From Mangifera indica (Eukaryota; Streptophyta; Magnoliopsida; Sapindales; Anacardiaceae): 64,000 nucleotides of DNA. A program made the translations under genes and the position numbers. The DNA is taken from NCBI RefSeq assembly GCF_011075055.1, contig NC_058137.1, positions 19,143,463-19,207,462 of the forward strand, read 5' to 3'. The notes beneath the pieces were generated by a model. It was not told where the DNA came from. It was given only the letters and a program-made list of their open reading frames with translations, and did no database searches. How positions within the stretch are numbered: the first letter of the stretch is position 1; each line of letters opens with the position of its first letter. Of this stretch, positions 12,995-24,882 are shown in pieces.

Positions 12995-14886
12995 AGTTGA
13001 GGAATAGATGTCTTCTATTCCCAGCTTGAATACAAGATCATGGAATCTCGAACTGTTTAACCCCTTTGTTAGAACATCAACTAATTGACATTCTGATGGA
13101 ACATAGGACATACACACTAATCCTTCCTCCAATTTTTCTTTAATGAAATGTCTATCAATTTCAATATGTTTTGCCCTATCATGTTGTATAGGATTATGAG
13201 CAATATTGATAGCTGACTTTTTGTCACAATAGAGTTTCATAGGACCTTCTCATTTGACTCTCAAATCATCTAGGATAATTTTCAGCCAAAGTAGTTCACA
13301 CAATCCTTGAGCAATAGCCCTGAATTTTGATTCTGCAGATGATCTTGCCACCACATTTTGCTTCTTACTCCTCCAAGTTACCAGATTACCTCCAAGGAAA
13401 GTACAATACCCTGTAGTTGATCTTCTATCCACTAGAAAACCTGTATAGTCAGCGTCGGTGTAAGCTTCTCAAGTAAGAGTATCGTTCTTCTTGAACAGGA
13501 TTCCTTTCCCTGGATTGCCTTTCAAGTAATGCGGCACCCTGTAAGCAGCTTGAAGATGAGGTTCTCTTTGATCATGCATGAATTGACTAATCACACTCAC
13601 CGAGTATGCTATGTCTGACCGAGTGTGAGCAAGGTATATGAGTTTATCGACCAACCTCTGGTACATTCTTTTATCAACAATTGGTTCTCCTTTAGCTTCT
13701 CCCAACTTATGGTTGGGATCCATTGGGGTAGAGACTGACTTACACCCAATCTTCCCTGTTTCTGTTAATAAATCAGTCACATACTTTTGCTGAGATATGA
13801 AGATTCCTTGTGTGGAATATGCCACCTCAATTCCGAGGAAGTATTTTAGTTTTCCCAATTCTTTTATCTCAAACTCTCTTACTAGTCTCTGTTTCAATTC
13901 ATGCTTCTCTTTCTCATTATTCCCAGTTACTATGATGTCATCCACATAGACTAGAAGAACAGTCATTCCCCCTACAACTGAATGCTTAATGAAGAGAGTG
14001 TGATCACCTTGGCTTTGTTTGTACCCAGAATCCTTCATGACTTTTGTGAATCTCCCAAACCATGCTTTAGGAGATTGTTTTAATCCATAAAGGGCCTTTC
14101 TTAGCTTGCACACCTTGTTACCTGTGTCCCCCTCAAATCCTGGTGGGATGTTGATGTAGATTTCTTCCTCTAAGTCACCATGGAGAAATTCATTCTTAAT
14201 GTTATATTGTAGGAGTTGCCAATTGAAGTGGGTAGCCAATGATAACAGAATTCTCACAGTATTCATTTTTGCAATTGGAGTAAAGGTCTCTTGATAATCA
14301 ACACCATAAGTTTGAGTGTACCCTTTGACCACCAATCGTGCTTTTTATCTCTCAAGTGATCCATCAACCTTGTATTTTAGTGTGAAAATGCACTTACAAT
14401 CAACAATGTTTTTCCTTATCGGTTTATCAACAATCTCCCATGTTTTATTTTTTTCTAATGCACTCATCTCCTCTCTCATAGCATCCTTCCATTCCCTTTT
14501 TGACAATGCCTCAGAAATAGTGTTAGGGATAGATATGGTATTTAAACTTACAATGATTTTTTTGTGGGCTTGTGTCAGGCGCTTAAGAGAGACATAGTGA
14601 GATAGTGGATAGAGTGGTCGTTTAGTGCACTCTCTGGTACCTTTTCTAATAGCAATGGGAACGTCTAGGTCATCTGTTGGGTCAATAGATGTTTCAACAA
14701 ATTGTGTGTAAAGGTGGGTCAGATCTTACTATGATTTCATTCCCAAAGTCTGAGTTGGATTCTTGGACCTGTGTCAGTTCTGGAACGACCTTTCTCCTTG
14801 AATACACGTGAGAAAACGTTGGAAAATTGTGAGGGACACTGGTTGGGATAAGAGATGACTTGGGTTTAGTGACAGAATCGGGTAAC
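12992..14886 (-). pseudogene. Copia reverse transcriptase and RNase H (inactivated)
   Basis: Minus-strand pol contains the RT signature YVDDIIVTG near 13945, preceded by KGYTQTYGVDYQETF and followed by YLAHTRSDI. RNase H follows, with YTDADYTG, DRRSTTGYC, SSAES and HIEIDRHFIKEK. The frame is almost continuous. It is interrupted by single stops between ER and KARL (about 14350), before EAYTDAD (about 13468) and after LRVK (about 13250). The 14320-14886 part is the linker between integrase and RT, including the conserved block before RT (EMSALEKNKTWEIVDKP), and is more decayed. It cannot make a full polyprotein. Confidence 0.9.
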
Positions 14887-15595
14887 TGTTAGAGCCCGGG
14901 TATAATTGAAGAAGAAGAAAGGAGGAAGGAAAGCAAGGTTTAAGGCACGAGCAGAGGAAGACATTGGAAAGCAAGTTATGGTGGCAGAGGGTTGTAATTC
15001 TGAAGCAGATGGTAGCACTCCAGAAGCGGCAAAGGCAGTAGACATGCAGCAAAAGCTTAGGGACATGCTGGAAAAGAAGAAAATTATGAAGATATTGGGA
15101 GCTGAGCTGGCAGGTAGGGATTGGGAGAGCAGTAGTGAGGAATTAAGAAATAGGGACCTGGAAATGGAAGGAGGGGGGAATTCATTTTGAAGGAAGTAGA
15201 AAGGAATTGGGGAGAGTTCCAGCCTCTCGAAAGTTGGAGAAGCACTGATCTTTCCTGTATTTTTCTTGAATCATTGTAATCGTTTTGGGAGTCTTGGTTA
15301 TGTTGCTTTTATGAGGAAACTGTTAGTCTGTAATTTAAGAGTGTGTGTTGCTTGATTTTATGACTGTAGTGGTAGTAGAAATGCAAGCTGATTTGTCCTC
15401 GTTTATTAACACAACTCATTACAACTAAAATACCAATTTTTATTCTGTTCTCCGCATTCTTTTACTGTTACATTAAACAAAGAAACAAACAACAGCCACA
15501 GGTGAGCTTAGGTTCTCCTAGGAACTTTGGGTCGCACACTTCATCGAAGGCAGAAGTCAGCTTGTGCAGTCCACGTACTCTTCAGGTCTCTAACA
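14887..15595. mobile_element. Nested solo LTR (or TRIM-like) insertion
   Basis: The element starts TGTTAGAGCC and ends GTCTCTAACA, giving TG...CA ends with a short terminal inverted repeat (TGTTAGAG/CTCTAACA). It is flanked by a perfect 5-bp direct repeat GTAAC at 14882-14886 and 15596-15600. It splits the integrase-RT linker of the surrounding copia element, so it inserted later. On the plus strand it carries a 94-residue Lys/Glu-rich reading frame (14906-15190) that I do not recognise. No primer-binding site, polypurine tract or internal duplicate end is visible, so a solo LTR is the simplest reading. Orientation is unknown. Confidence 0.8.
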
Positions 15596-15600
15596 GTAAC

Positions 15601-17050
15601 TCAGATGTGATTGACTTAGAGACAGAATTAGGTGACTCAAATGTGATTGGCCTAGAGCACTCGAGTTCAACAACACTAGTTGGAACATGAGGAAGGTCAA
15701 GGGTTTTAAAAGGTTCAAATGACTCACAAGTATCGTCATCTATCATTGAAATCTCCCCCTGAAGAGAGGACTTGGAGAAAAAGGTGTATTTTCTGTGAAG
15801 GTGACATCTGCAGAGATGTAAAATTTTCTAGATGAAGGATTGTAACACTTGTATCCCTTTTTTGTGGATGAGTAACCAAGGAAGACACATTTGATGGCTC
15901 GAGGGTCTATTTTGCCTCTATGTTGGTCGTGGATATGAACAAAGGCAGTGCACTCAAATACCCTAGATGTGAGGCCATTAGAGATTCTAAAGTGAGGGTA
16001 GAAACTATTAAGGATCTCTAGAGGACTTTTGTTGTCTAATACACATGAGGGAATTCTATTTATCATGTATGTGGTAGTAAGAACGACCTCTCCCCAATAG
16101 GACTTAAGAACATTTTCTTGAAAGAGTAAAGCTCGGGTGGTATTAAGTAAATGCCCTTTTTTTCTTTTAGCTATCTTATTTTGTTGAGGTGTGTTGACAC
16201 ATGATGAATCATGGATAATACCCTATGAACGAAAGTAAGGTGACAAAAGCTGGTTGAAGTAGTCTCTAGCATTGTCTGTTCTAAAGCTTTTTATTTTAAC
16301 CCCAAATTGGTTTTGAACCATTGAGCGGAAATTAGGTATAACAATGCTAACATCAGATTTTTGTTTAAGAAGAAAGAGCCATGTAACCTGAGTGCAATCA
16401 TTAATTAAGGATACAAACCAACGAGCTCCAGAAACATTAGGTATAGTAGAAGGACCTCATATGTCACTATGAATCAAATGGAAAGGATGAGAACTACTTT
16501 TATTGCTAATAGGAAAAGATACACGAGTGTGTTTTGCCAATTCACAAATGTCACAATGAAACTCAGAAATATCTAATCCTTGGAACAAATGAGGGAACAT
16601 GACTTTTAAAACCCTAAAAGATGGATAACCTAGGTGTAGGTGATACAATCAAATGGTATCTTTATTCGAGGAACTGAGAAAAGACAAAGACAAATTACTC
16701 CTACCCATTTGAGATGATTCAAGGTAGTAAAGGCCGCTTCTTTCTTTAACAAGTCCAATCCTCCTCCCCGTGCCCTGATCCTGAAAAATACAATAAGAAG
16801 GGAAAAAAATTGCATAACATTTAAGATCATGGGTAAGCTTTTGAACGGAAACAAGGTTGGTTGAAAGTTTTGGTATATGGAGGACATCTTTAAGGATAAG
16901 GGTAGGTGTGATATATATATCTCCGAACCCTGCAACAGTAGTTAATGAACCATTGGCCATTACAATTTTTCTATTACTTGGGCATGGGGTATAGTTGTGG
17001 TAGAGTTGAGATGTGGGGGTCATATGGTCTGTAGCACCAAAGTCTATTAT
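15601..17050 (-). pseudogene. Copia protease remnant, GAG-pre-integrase and integrase (inactivated)
   Basis: Reading minus, 17023-16649 is the end of protease and the GAG-pre-integrase region (LHIPKLSTNLVSVQKL). Then comes the HHCC-like block LYHLHLGYPSF...FHCDICELAKH and the integrase core, with LIHSDI and FRTDNARDY supplying two acidic residues. At the third, the usual AERK reads AKRK (near 16170), so the catalytic Glu appears changed to Lys. The C-terminal half (16066-15743: INRIPSCVLDNKSPLE, VFLGYSSTKKGYKCYNP) is well kept. A stop falls before LYHLHLGYP (about 16648), where related elements usually have Trp. Another lies near 16225. Confidence 0.88.
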
Positions 17051-18160
17051 TCAAGAGTTGATATAAAATTTATCTGAGGCATTCATGCAAAGAGGAAACG
17101 AAGGTTTACCTAAAAGAGCCAAAGAACAAGCTCCAAAAGGCTTCTCAAGAGAACCCAACAAACTTCTTAGCTTCTCAATTTCTTCACTGTTGAACCCCCC
17201 TGTTGCAAAATTTTCTTCAGTTTTTGGCTGCTCTGCCATGTGTGCTTGAGGTCTCTATTGCCCCCCACGGTTTCTCCACTCTCGGCTTGGTGGCTTACCA
17301 TTCGACTTCCAACATTTCTCTTTTGTGTGCCTTGGTTTCTTGCAATGGGTGCACCAGAGATTGTCCTTGTTCTCTTTCCACTGGTTTTCTCTCCCCGGGT
17401 ATTTAGGTAGATCACTCTTTCCTTTCTCCTGATGATCTGTTTTTGCTACTAAGGCTGACCTTTCCACAATTTGTGGTTCAACCATAACACTCCTTTGGCT
17501 TTCTTCTGCTCGAATCAATGAAATTGTCTCTTTTAGAGATGGTGTGTCCTCCTTGCCAAGGATTTATAACTTGACTTGATCAAATTCAGGATTCAATCCA
17601 GCCAAAAAATCATAGACACAGTGTTTTTCAATGAAGCTTTTCAAGATGGCAGCATCCTCAGGGCATTTCATCTCGAAAACTCGATAATGATCGAGTTCTT
17701 GACACAGATTTTGTAGTAGGTTTGGATACTCTGTAACAGACTTGTCTCTTTTCTTGGTAGCTGTAGTTTTGACCTTGATATCGTACACTTGAGCAACATC
17801 ACGAGCCTTCGAATATGTGCGGCGAATGAAGTCCCAAATCTCCTTTGCTGTAGAAAAAAACATACATGTGTCGCTAATCATGGGATCCATGGAATCCCAT
17901 AGCCAGGACATAATCATGGAATCCTTCTCTTCCCATGCTTCAAACGTTGGGTTATCCTTTGCTGGTCCTGTTCCAAGAAGATGGTTAAGTCTTCCTTTGC
18001 CCTTTAGGTGTGTGCGGACAAATTGAGACCATTTGAGGTAGTTCTTCCCATTGAGCCTATAGGAGGCCCGAATATTCTGTAAATCTCTAATTTTCTGAAC
18101 ATAATTAGATTCTTCGGATGGGTTAGACTTGCTAGAGACAGTGATTTCAGAGGCTGACAT
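17051..18160 (-). pseudogene. Copia gag polyprotein (UBN2-type) with zinc knuckle
   Basis: The 198-residue frame at 18160-17564 starts MSASEITVSSKS and contains the gag core (LNGKNYLKWSQFVRTHLKGK, WDSMDPMISD, FLAGLNPEFDQVKL). It continues, after frame damage around 17520-17563, into 17518-17255 with a retroviral CCHC zinc knuckle WCTHCKKPRHTKEKCW. The start methionine is placed about 120 bases inside the primer-binding site. This is the capsid/nucleocapsid precursor of the copia element. Confidence 0.88.
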
Positions 18161-18282
18161 GGTGAAAAATAAAACACAGCAATTAAGGCTGCCTAAACAG
18201 GAATTAGAAAAGAAAAATCAGAAGGAATGACAGCAATGAAGGCTGCTTGAAGAAGAAAAAGAGAAAATCTCAAAAAATCTTA

Positions 18283-18295
18283 GGCTCTGATGCCA
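18283..18295 (-). other. Primer-binding site of the copia element (tRNA-iMet)
   Basis: The minus strand reads TGGCATCAGAGCC two bases inside the 5' LTR. The plant initiator-Met primer site is TGGTATCAGAGC, so there is a single T-to-C difference. Confidence 0.88.
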
Positions 18296-18297
18296 AG

Positions 18298-18559
18298 TGA
18301 TGAAATATGAGATAAAAAATAATTCTGAATTTTTTATTCTGATTTTTGAATTGATATTACATAATATTATATAGTAGATTACAAGAGAAAAATAGGAAAC
18401 TAAATCACTCCTAAATCTGGAAAATTGTTTAATCCCCCTATTCAAGAGATTTTAAATTGGGTATTTCCTAATCTAACTTAATCCCTCCATTTAAGGGATT
18501 TCAAGTTAAACTTCCTGATCTATTTACAATTCATTACTTCCTAATCTATTTACAACTCA
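18298..18559 (-). repeat. 5' LTR of the copia element
   Basis: Direct repeat of 12720-12981 in the same orientation. It borders the primer-binding site on its inner side and ends at CTCA/AAACC on its outer side. Confidence 0.93.
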
Positions 18560-19818
18560 AAACCAAGGTTTTCTTGTGTGCTGAGCACCTAGGGGTAATT
18601 GTATATGGTTATGGAAGATCATTGGTGTCTCTGATTTAGGCAAGTAGGAGTAGGTCTTATGAATGTTTACCTAGAACAAGGCAGTCATTTTTGCCAGGGT
18701 AGTTGTTCAATCAATTTGGTGTGTCCAACTAGGAATTCCCTACAACCTTGGAATGACATAATGCTAACCAGCATTACAATATTGTATGAATTTGCCAATT
18801 AGACTTCTCTACTGCAAAAGTTTTCTCAAGTTGAACAATTATAGTGCCTAACAAAAATCTTTCCTGTGGGTTTGCCATACGAAGTAATTTGATGCCTCCT
18901 AGAATGTTTTTGAAGTTATTGGTCCTCTTACTCCTGGATCATGACAGTGACTTAGGTATATGTGAACACACTTCATGGCAATGAAAAGATTTTAATTACC
19001 AAGTTGCAAACTGAAGCTATAAAATTAACAAGAATGGTTTAATCTCTGTATTTGCTGCCTAGGATTCCCTATTCCTATTTTGGTGTGGGCAGTAATGTCA
19101 TCAAACCTTCTCTTTCCGCAAGCTCTCCCTCAGAAATGGAATGTAGCATAAGAATGGTTTGTCCTCAGTACTTACAACCTAAAATTTCCTGTTCTTCACA
19201 TTTGTATGGATAGTATATAACTGAACCATCTCTATCCTCAAGCTAACCCTCAGATCTGCAATCTAGCTTGTGAAAGATATATATCTGATTAGACTGCTAT
19301 CTGCTTTGGCTTTGCCATAATTATCTGTATTATAGGTATGTATTACTATTTTTCTTAGAAGAATAACAAGCCTGAATAATTAAATAAAGGGGAGTTGATA
19401 CTACTGGCCTTTGAATTTAGAGAGAAATTTCAATCTGCATCACACCCTGTAATGTCCAGGTTTCCTCTGGACAGGTAGCATCATCTAATTAATTACAAAA
19501 AACTGTTCAACTTCAGTCTTTATCTCAATATTGAACTCCGGCATTGCACGAATGCAATTGTGAAGTTAGGTCTTCACGTAGATCTTCCGGGTTGGAATTG
19601 GCTCAGTATTTGCAACTGAGCTGGGTAAATAGGAGAGAGAAAACAATACCCATTTCAATATCCATCAAACCTTAGTAAAATGTTGATTCTGTAACCTAAA
19701 GTTTATAGAATAAAAAGCAAATAACACTGGAATTTTCCTCATTCTCTTCTAGTAATTTATCAAATGAAATGGTTGAAATGGTGATTTGCTAGATTATGAA
19801 CATCTCTTCCACCTTTTA
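18560..19818. other. Intergenic, 3' flank of SYMRK
   Basis: AT-rich sequence with no coding exon or repeat that I can define. The part next to 19818 should hold the SYMRK 3' UTR. Confidence 0.5.
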
Positions 19819-22800
19819 CTATCTGGGTTCTGGAGGAGCCAGGTCTTGTGTGTTAACAGGTGATGGTTCAGTTGGACTTGGAGTTGGTGGAATTATACTT
19901 CTTTTCTCCATCACTATTGAGTAACGATTGGATCCTCCCAAGCTGTACCCTCCTATGCTGTCTATGGACTTCATGTATTCAGATGCGTTGTTCTCTATAA
20001 TCAAAGCATCTTCCAGCTCGCGCACGATGTCTGCCATGCATGGTCGATATGCAGAGAAGGGCTCGATACATGCCAATGCCACCTCCACCATTCTCCACAT
20101 TGCCTCTGCATGGTACCCTCCCTTGATGCTGGGATCTACAATTTCCTCAATCTTTGATTCCCTTATATAGGGTTTTGCCTGCATGTAAATTGATCCTCAA
20201 TAAAAACAATTTCAGAAAAAGCAGATTCTGTACTATCAAAAAACATGAGATCAGGTCAGATCATACCCATTCAACTAAACTCCACTCATTCCGTGGCCTT
20301 TTTATGTTCAGAGGCTCTCGACCACTGATGATTTCAAGTAGAACAACACCAAAGCTGAAGACATCACTCTTGGCTGATAAATGCTGGGTGGAATAATACC
20401 TGAAAAATAAAGAAAATATGAACCCATATTTCATGATGATTCAATTGAATTGACAAGCAAATGAAGAAAACTTGATGCTTACTCTGGATCCAAATATCCA
20501 GCTGTTCCTCTCACTTCCAGAGAAACGCCACTGTCTCCTTCTTGTGGAGCATATTTGGAGAAACCAAAATCTGCCACTTTTGCACACATGCTATGATCCA
20601 GAAGTATGTTGCTTGATTTTACATCCCTATGTATCACACTTCGTCCGGGAAATGTATGAAGATACATCAAACCTGAACATCAAAAAAGAAACTCTATTTC
20701 TCAGTATATAACAAACTTGGGGTAATATATCATAGGAACTAAATTCAACAAATTCCTTGCCTCGAGCAGCTCCAAGCGCGATGGACAATCTGGTCGGCCA
20801 GTCCAGAGTTTTCCGTTTTGCTGCCTCTCCTGTTAAAGAATAGGTTGATCCAAAACCGAAAGTGATAATAACAATGTGAATCAACAGAAATGAGTTTTTA
20901 GATGAAAATTACCATAAAGGCGATCTTGAAGAGAGCCATTGGACATAAAAGGATAAACAAGGATTTGCTGGTCATTTTCACAACAATAACCAAGAAGAGG
21001 CACTAGGTTCTCATGCCGAATAGCTGACAGCAGGTTTAGCTGTAAAATAACATTGATATTTCTTTGTCAGTTGGCATACATATATGTTTTCTTTGCAGCC
21101 AAACAGACAACTGTAGACTAAATGTCATACTAATTCAATTCACCTCATTCTCAAATTCTCGAGTTCCCTGAGTCGATGTGGAAGACCGAACCTTCACTGC
21201 CACTTCTTGACCATCAGGTAAGGTGCCACGGTACACAGATCCAAAGCCTCCCTCACCTATCAGTATTTTGTACTTTTGTGTTGCATTCTCTATGTGCTCT
21301 AAAGTATATGACTGTATAGCAATTGACATCACACCATCATCCATGCTAGGGAGTGAGAATATTACATCTGCAATGTTTAAGTATATCTTGTTTCAAATCC
21401 CACTTCTCAAAAACATAAATTTCATTACAGTGTTTCGTGAATTCAAAATAGCATCATAAAGGCTATGTGGGATCAATGAGTTAAGACGCGTTTGATTTTA
21501 CTCACTCTTTGTCATTGGGTATCTTTTCCCGTCTAATGTTCTCCGAGCCAGGAGTTTTCGCTTACAAAAACAAAATAAAACAATTCCTACTGCAATAGTA
21601 AATAGCGTGGTTCCACATGCAACAGAGCCAATGATAATTCGTTTCTTTGTTGATCCTTGACTACTGCATGTTCCATTGCTGAAATATAGATGAACAACAT
21701 TTCAGCATTTTTCTTTTTTATTTATTCTTCTCTATTTCAATCCTATAATGAAGCACTTTTAAGGCATAGGAAAATATATGTCATACTCTGTAGTAAATCT
21801 TGAGCTGTTGAAAGTTGAAGGAGTGTCAAGATGAGGATTGCATCCAAAGAATCTGAAGGAGCAAAGACATTAGCCCTGAATTATTGGCTGTATATTCTGG
21901 AAAAGAATCTATATAGATCTTAACTCATTCATGGGAAAACAATATGTATATGACTACTTACAATGTTTTCAAATGTGGAAGCAGGATGAGAGATTCTGGA
22001 AGACTCCCATTAAAATCATTGTGACTCAGGTCCCTGATAATTAGATTTAAATCAATCAATAAAAAATATAAATAAAAATTTAGATCAACAAATTATATAT
22101 AAATCCATGCTTCCTAACTTGCAGGTTGCAGTTTAAGTGATGGATGATTAAAAAGATCCTAAAATATTAATCTTATAAGGCAATGCAAATCAAGTTGTCT
22201 CTAAACTGCACTCAATCAGGATAATTTGATTACAGCATTTGGTGAAGTTTATAAGCTGGCATTTGATGGCTAACAGGTTAAAAATGAGTTTGAGAATTAC
22301 ACTGATCTCAGGACAGAGGATGCTGGAAATCGTGGGATCCCATTTGTAAATTCATTGTAGCTCAGATTCCTACAAAATAAAAACAGGTAATAGATAATGA
22401 ATTGAGTTAGCGTTTGTCCTGAGGGAGAAAGAAATGGAAATAATAGCAACATTAACAACAACAGAGAAGCCAGCACTGGTGGAACCATACAATTTTTCTA
22501 GATGAACCAGCTCAGTGATACTGGGAGGAAAGACTCCTTGAAGTTTTCTTGAAGGAAGATTTCTGCAAACAAATTAATACCTAATTCAGATATTAATCTC
22601 GAATAAAGAAACAAAAAAAGAACTGCATATGAACTTACAACTCGGTGATGACAGAGGAGCCATTAATGGAGTTGCAAGTAAGGCCTTCCCATGGAATAGG
22701 AAGACAAGGGTCACCTGACCAAATCTCCCACATTTCCATTTTTTCGTTGTCCATCTTTAATTCATCTCTCACTTTCACTATCACATTCACTGAAGACAAA

Positions 22801-24882
22801 GCAAGTCAAAACAACAGAATGAAAGACATATTCAAGATTGCACACAACAACAAAAGCATTAAACCATTACCATCCTCTTCGTTAGTCCCTTGAACCAATG
22901 CACGCATCTGTAAGATCTCATAGGCATTACAAATGGGTCCAAACTCAGACCCATTCGGGACTTTAACTAAGGTCAAGTTAAGATACCCATTTGCAGTGAC
23001 ATTTAAAACAACTTTTGCATAGTTGGAACCACCGGCCAAAATGTCAAACTTGCCTTGTTTCTTCTGCTTGTTGATGTAAATATCAAACATCCTTTGGCCT
23101 GAATTCTTAACAGAGTCATTGAGCTCAAGAAAGTAGAGGTTGATGGTGTAGTTGTACTCCCCCAAGTCAAGGTCAGTTTGGAGGAATGTCAAATGATCGG
23201 AGCTGGTGTTTAAAGCTGTTTGTAGAACTTGGAAAGGCACTGTAACTGTACTAGCATTGCCGAAAATAATGGTGTTGGAGGATATGCTAGAGGTCGTTGG
23301 ATCAGAATTTAACTTTGGAATCCAAATTCTGTCATAAGGGTCATCAGGGTACCTGAAAAGGCATGTCAATTTTTAAAATTGTCAAAGTAATAAGAAAAAG
23401 GATTTCTAATAAATTTCGAATGAAGCAATTTAGTTGTAATAAGCTTAGACATTCTAGAGTATATTTTACTGTAACTGTAGGTATAATTGAACAGTTATCT
23501 TGTATTAAGATAGAAAATTTGTTGGCTAATACAAATTTTCGATCTTGAATAAGGAATGACGGTTATGTAATAAAAGTAGTTGATTCAAATTTTGATCTTT
23601 GCACTTGGAGATTTGGCGGTGAAATTAGTATTCCTTAAGAACTGATCTTCCTTTTATGCTCTTAGAGAAACTTCATTAATGAAGATAAAATCGTTTCCTT
23701 CTCTCTTAGTTTTAGTGCTCTTGTTTTTCTCTAACTATATATGCAATTGCAATAGAAGCAAGCTATTATAAAATTATAACTGTGCTGCAGCAGTAATCTG
23801 ATTTAAACTATAGCAATGTCTCTAAGATTTTAGTCACTTTATAATGAAGAAAAATTTGATCATTTTCAATATTTTTGTTCCTTAATGTCTTAAAAGAAAG
23901 TAGAGAAAATATACCTGTTCTCCTTATCACTTCTGCCCAGATCAAATCTACCAACAACTTTCAGAATACTAGAAGATTGCCCATTTAAGTACTCTGTCTC
24001 ATTCAAAGGCCTCAATTCAAGCAGTGAAATGTAAAGATTCCCCTTATTTTTCACTAAGCAGAAGTTAGTTTGGTCATCAACAGCTCTAAAAATTCCCTCC
24101 ACCACCGAGTCCTCAGAAGAGTTCACCACACTTAAGGGTGTGACACCAAACCAAACATTGATAGATGATCCCAGAGGTGTCCCTTCTCTATCCCCATAAA
24201 GAAATGTGCCCCTTATCAGATACACTTGATCTTTATTTGTTGTAAAATTGTAACATCTCTTCCCTGTACTGATGTTGAAAGCACGAACTTTATCATAAGT
24301 TGCATAGTGTACCACAGGTGTAGTAATTCTTCTACAACTTGTGTGATCAGGAAACCAATTATCATCGGGTACCCAACTTATATTTCTGTTGCTAGAACTT
24401 GAATCAGCACAGCATGCTATACTCAAAATGCCTGCAAAATTATTACATATAAAAGATTTGACAGTTTATTCAACGGTAGGTATCAGTTTGAAACATTGTG
24501 ACAATTTGATATGCCCAAAACATGCAGATGAAGTTATCTTAATCTTATATTTACATCCCTAAAAATAAGATCCGCCTTTATTAGTATCAGATTAAGAATG
24601 AATACAAATTAATTAAAGTTGTCAGCCTCAACCTAAAATATTGACCTGGGTTTTCAGGCTTAGAATTCACACAGAACAAGATCAATCTTGGGGATCAAGC
24701 TACATACAACCAAACTGAACCAAAAATTAATGAAAAAAGAGAATAGTAAAAGCAGCAAAGTGCACATATAAGTTTATGTACTGACCTTTTTGTGCACAAG
24801 TAGATCCTATCAGAATAATAAGGCAAATTGTGAAACATTCAACAAGTCTTGAAAATCTACTTTCCAATCCCTCCATCATCAT
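19819..24882 (-). CDS. SYMRK: SYMRK, symbiosis receptor-like kinase (malectin-like, LRR, kinase)
   Basis: Fifteen exons join in frame to 933 residues (Lotus SYMRK has 923): 24882-24786, 24431-23915, 23352-22871, 22789-22639, 22562-22491, 22369-22301, 22033-21962, 21852-21787, 21678-21506, 21367-21144, 21039-20913, 20829-20761, 20672-20483, 20399-20267, 20178-19819. The order is signal peptide (exon 1), malectin-like domain, GDPC motif (391-394), three LRRs on exons of 72, 69 and 72 bases, transmembrane segment (about 523-547) and kinase. The kinase has GEGGFGSV (604-611), Lys625, Tyr670 in [14 protein letters not shown] with Asp723 and DFG at 741-743, so it looks active. Three ATGs in a row (24882, 24879, 24876) leave the exact start open. 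SYMRK acts at the plasma membrane in the common symbiosis pathway, upstream of nuclear calcium spiking, for arbuscular mycorrhiza and root nodules. ShRK-type homologues are less similar in the kinase and C-terminal tail. Confidence 0.95.
20759..20760 (-). other. GC splice donor of SYMRK intron 12
   Basis: The minus strand reads CTCGAG/GCAAGG at the exon 12 end. The acceptor at 20673 (TTCAG/GTTTG) restores the invariant kinase sequence GAARGLMYLH. No GT donor nearby keeps this frame, so this is a GC-AG intron whose flanks otherwise fit the donor consensus. Confidence 0.85.

Larger units (their letters stand above)
12720..18559 (-). mobile_element. Ty1/copia LTR retrotransposon, full length but inactivated
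   Basis: Read on the minus strand the order is LTR (18559-18298), initiator-Met primer-binding site, gag with zinc knuckle, protease/GAG-pre-integrase, integrase, reverse transcriptase, RNase H, polypurine tract, LTR (12981-12720). The integrase-before-RT order defines Ty1/copia. The two 262-bp LTRs differ at 10 positions by my count (about 96% identical), so the insertion is not recent. Pol is interrupted mainly by single nonsense codons, plus a nested 709-bp insertion at 14887-15595. I see no clear target-site duplication: the 5 bases on each side are AATTG and AAACC. The element lies between BRK1 and SYMRK. Confidence 0.95.

Noticed and set aside
14316..14597. Plus-strand 93-residue frame
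   Set aside because: It is the antisense of the conserved copia linker and RT start.
12676..18445. Two near-identical small minus-strand frames at 12676-12867 and 18218-18445
   Set aside because: They are the two LTR copies translated, not duplicated genes.
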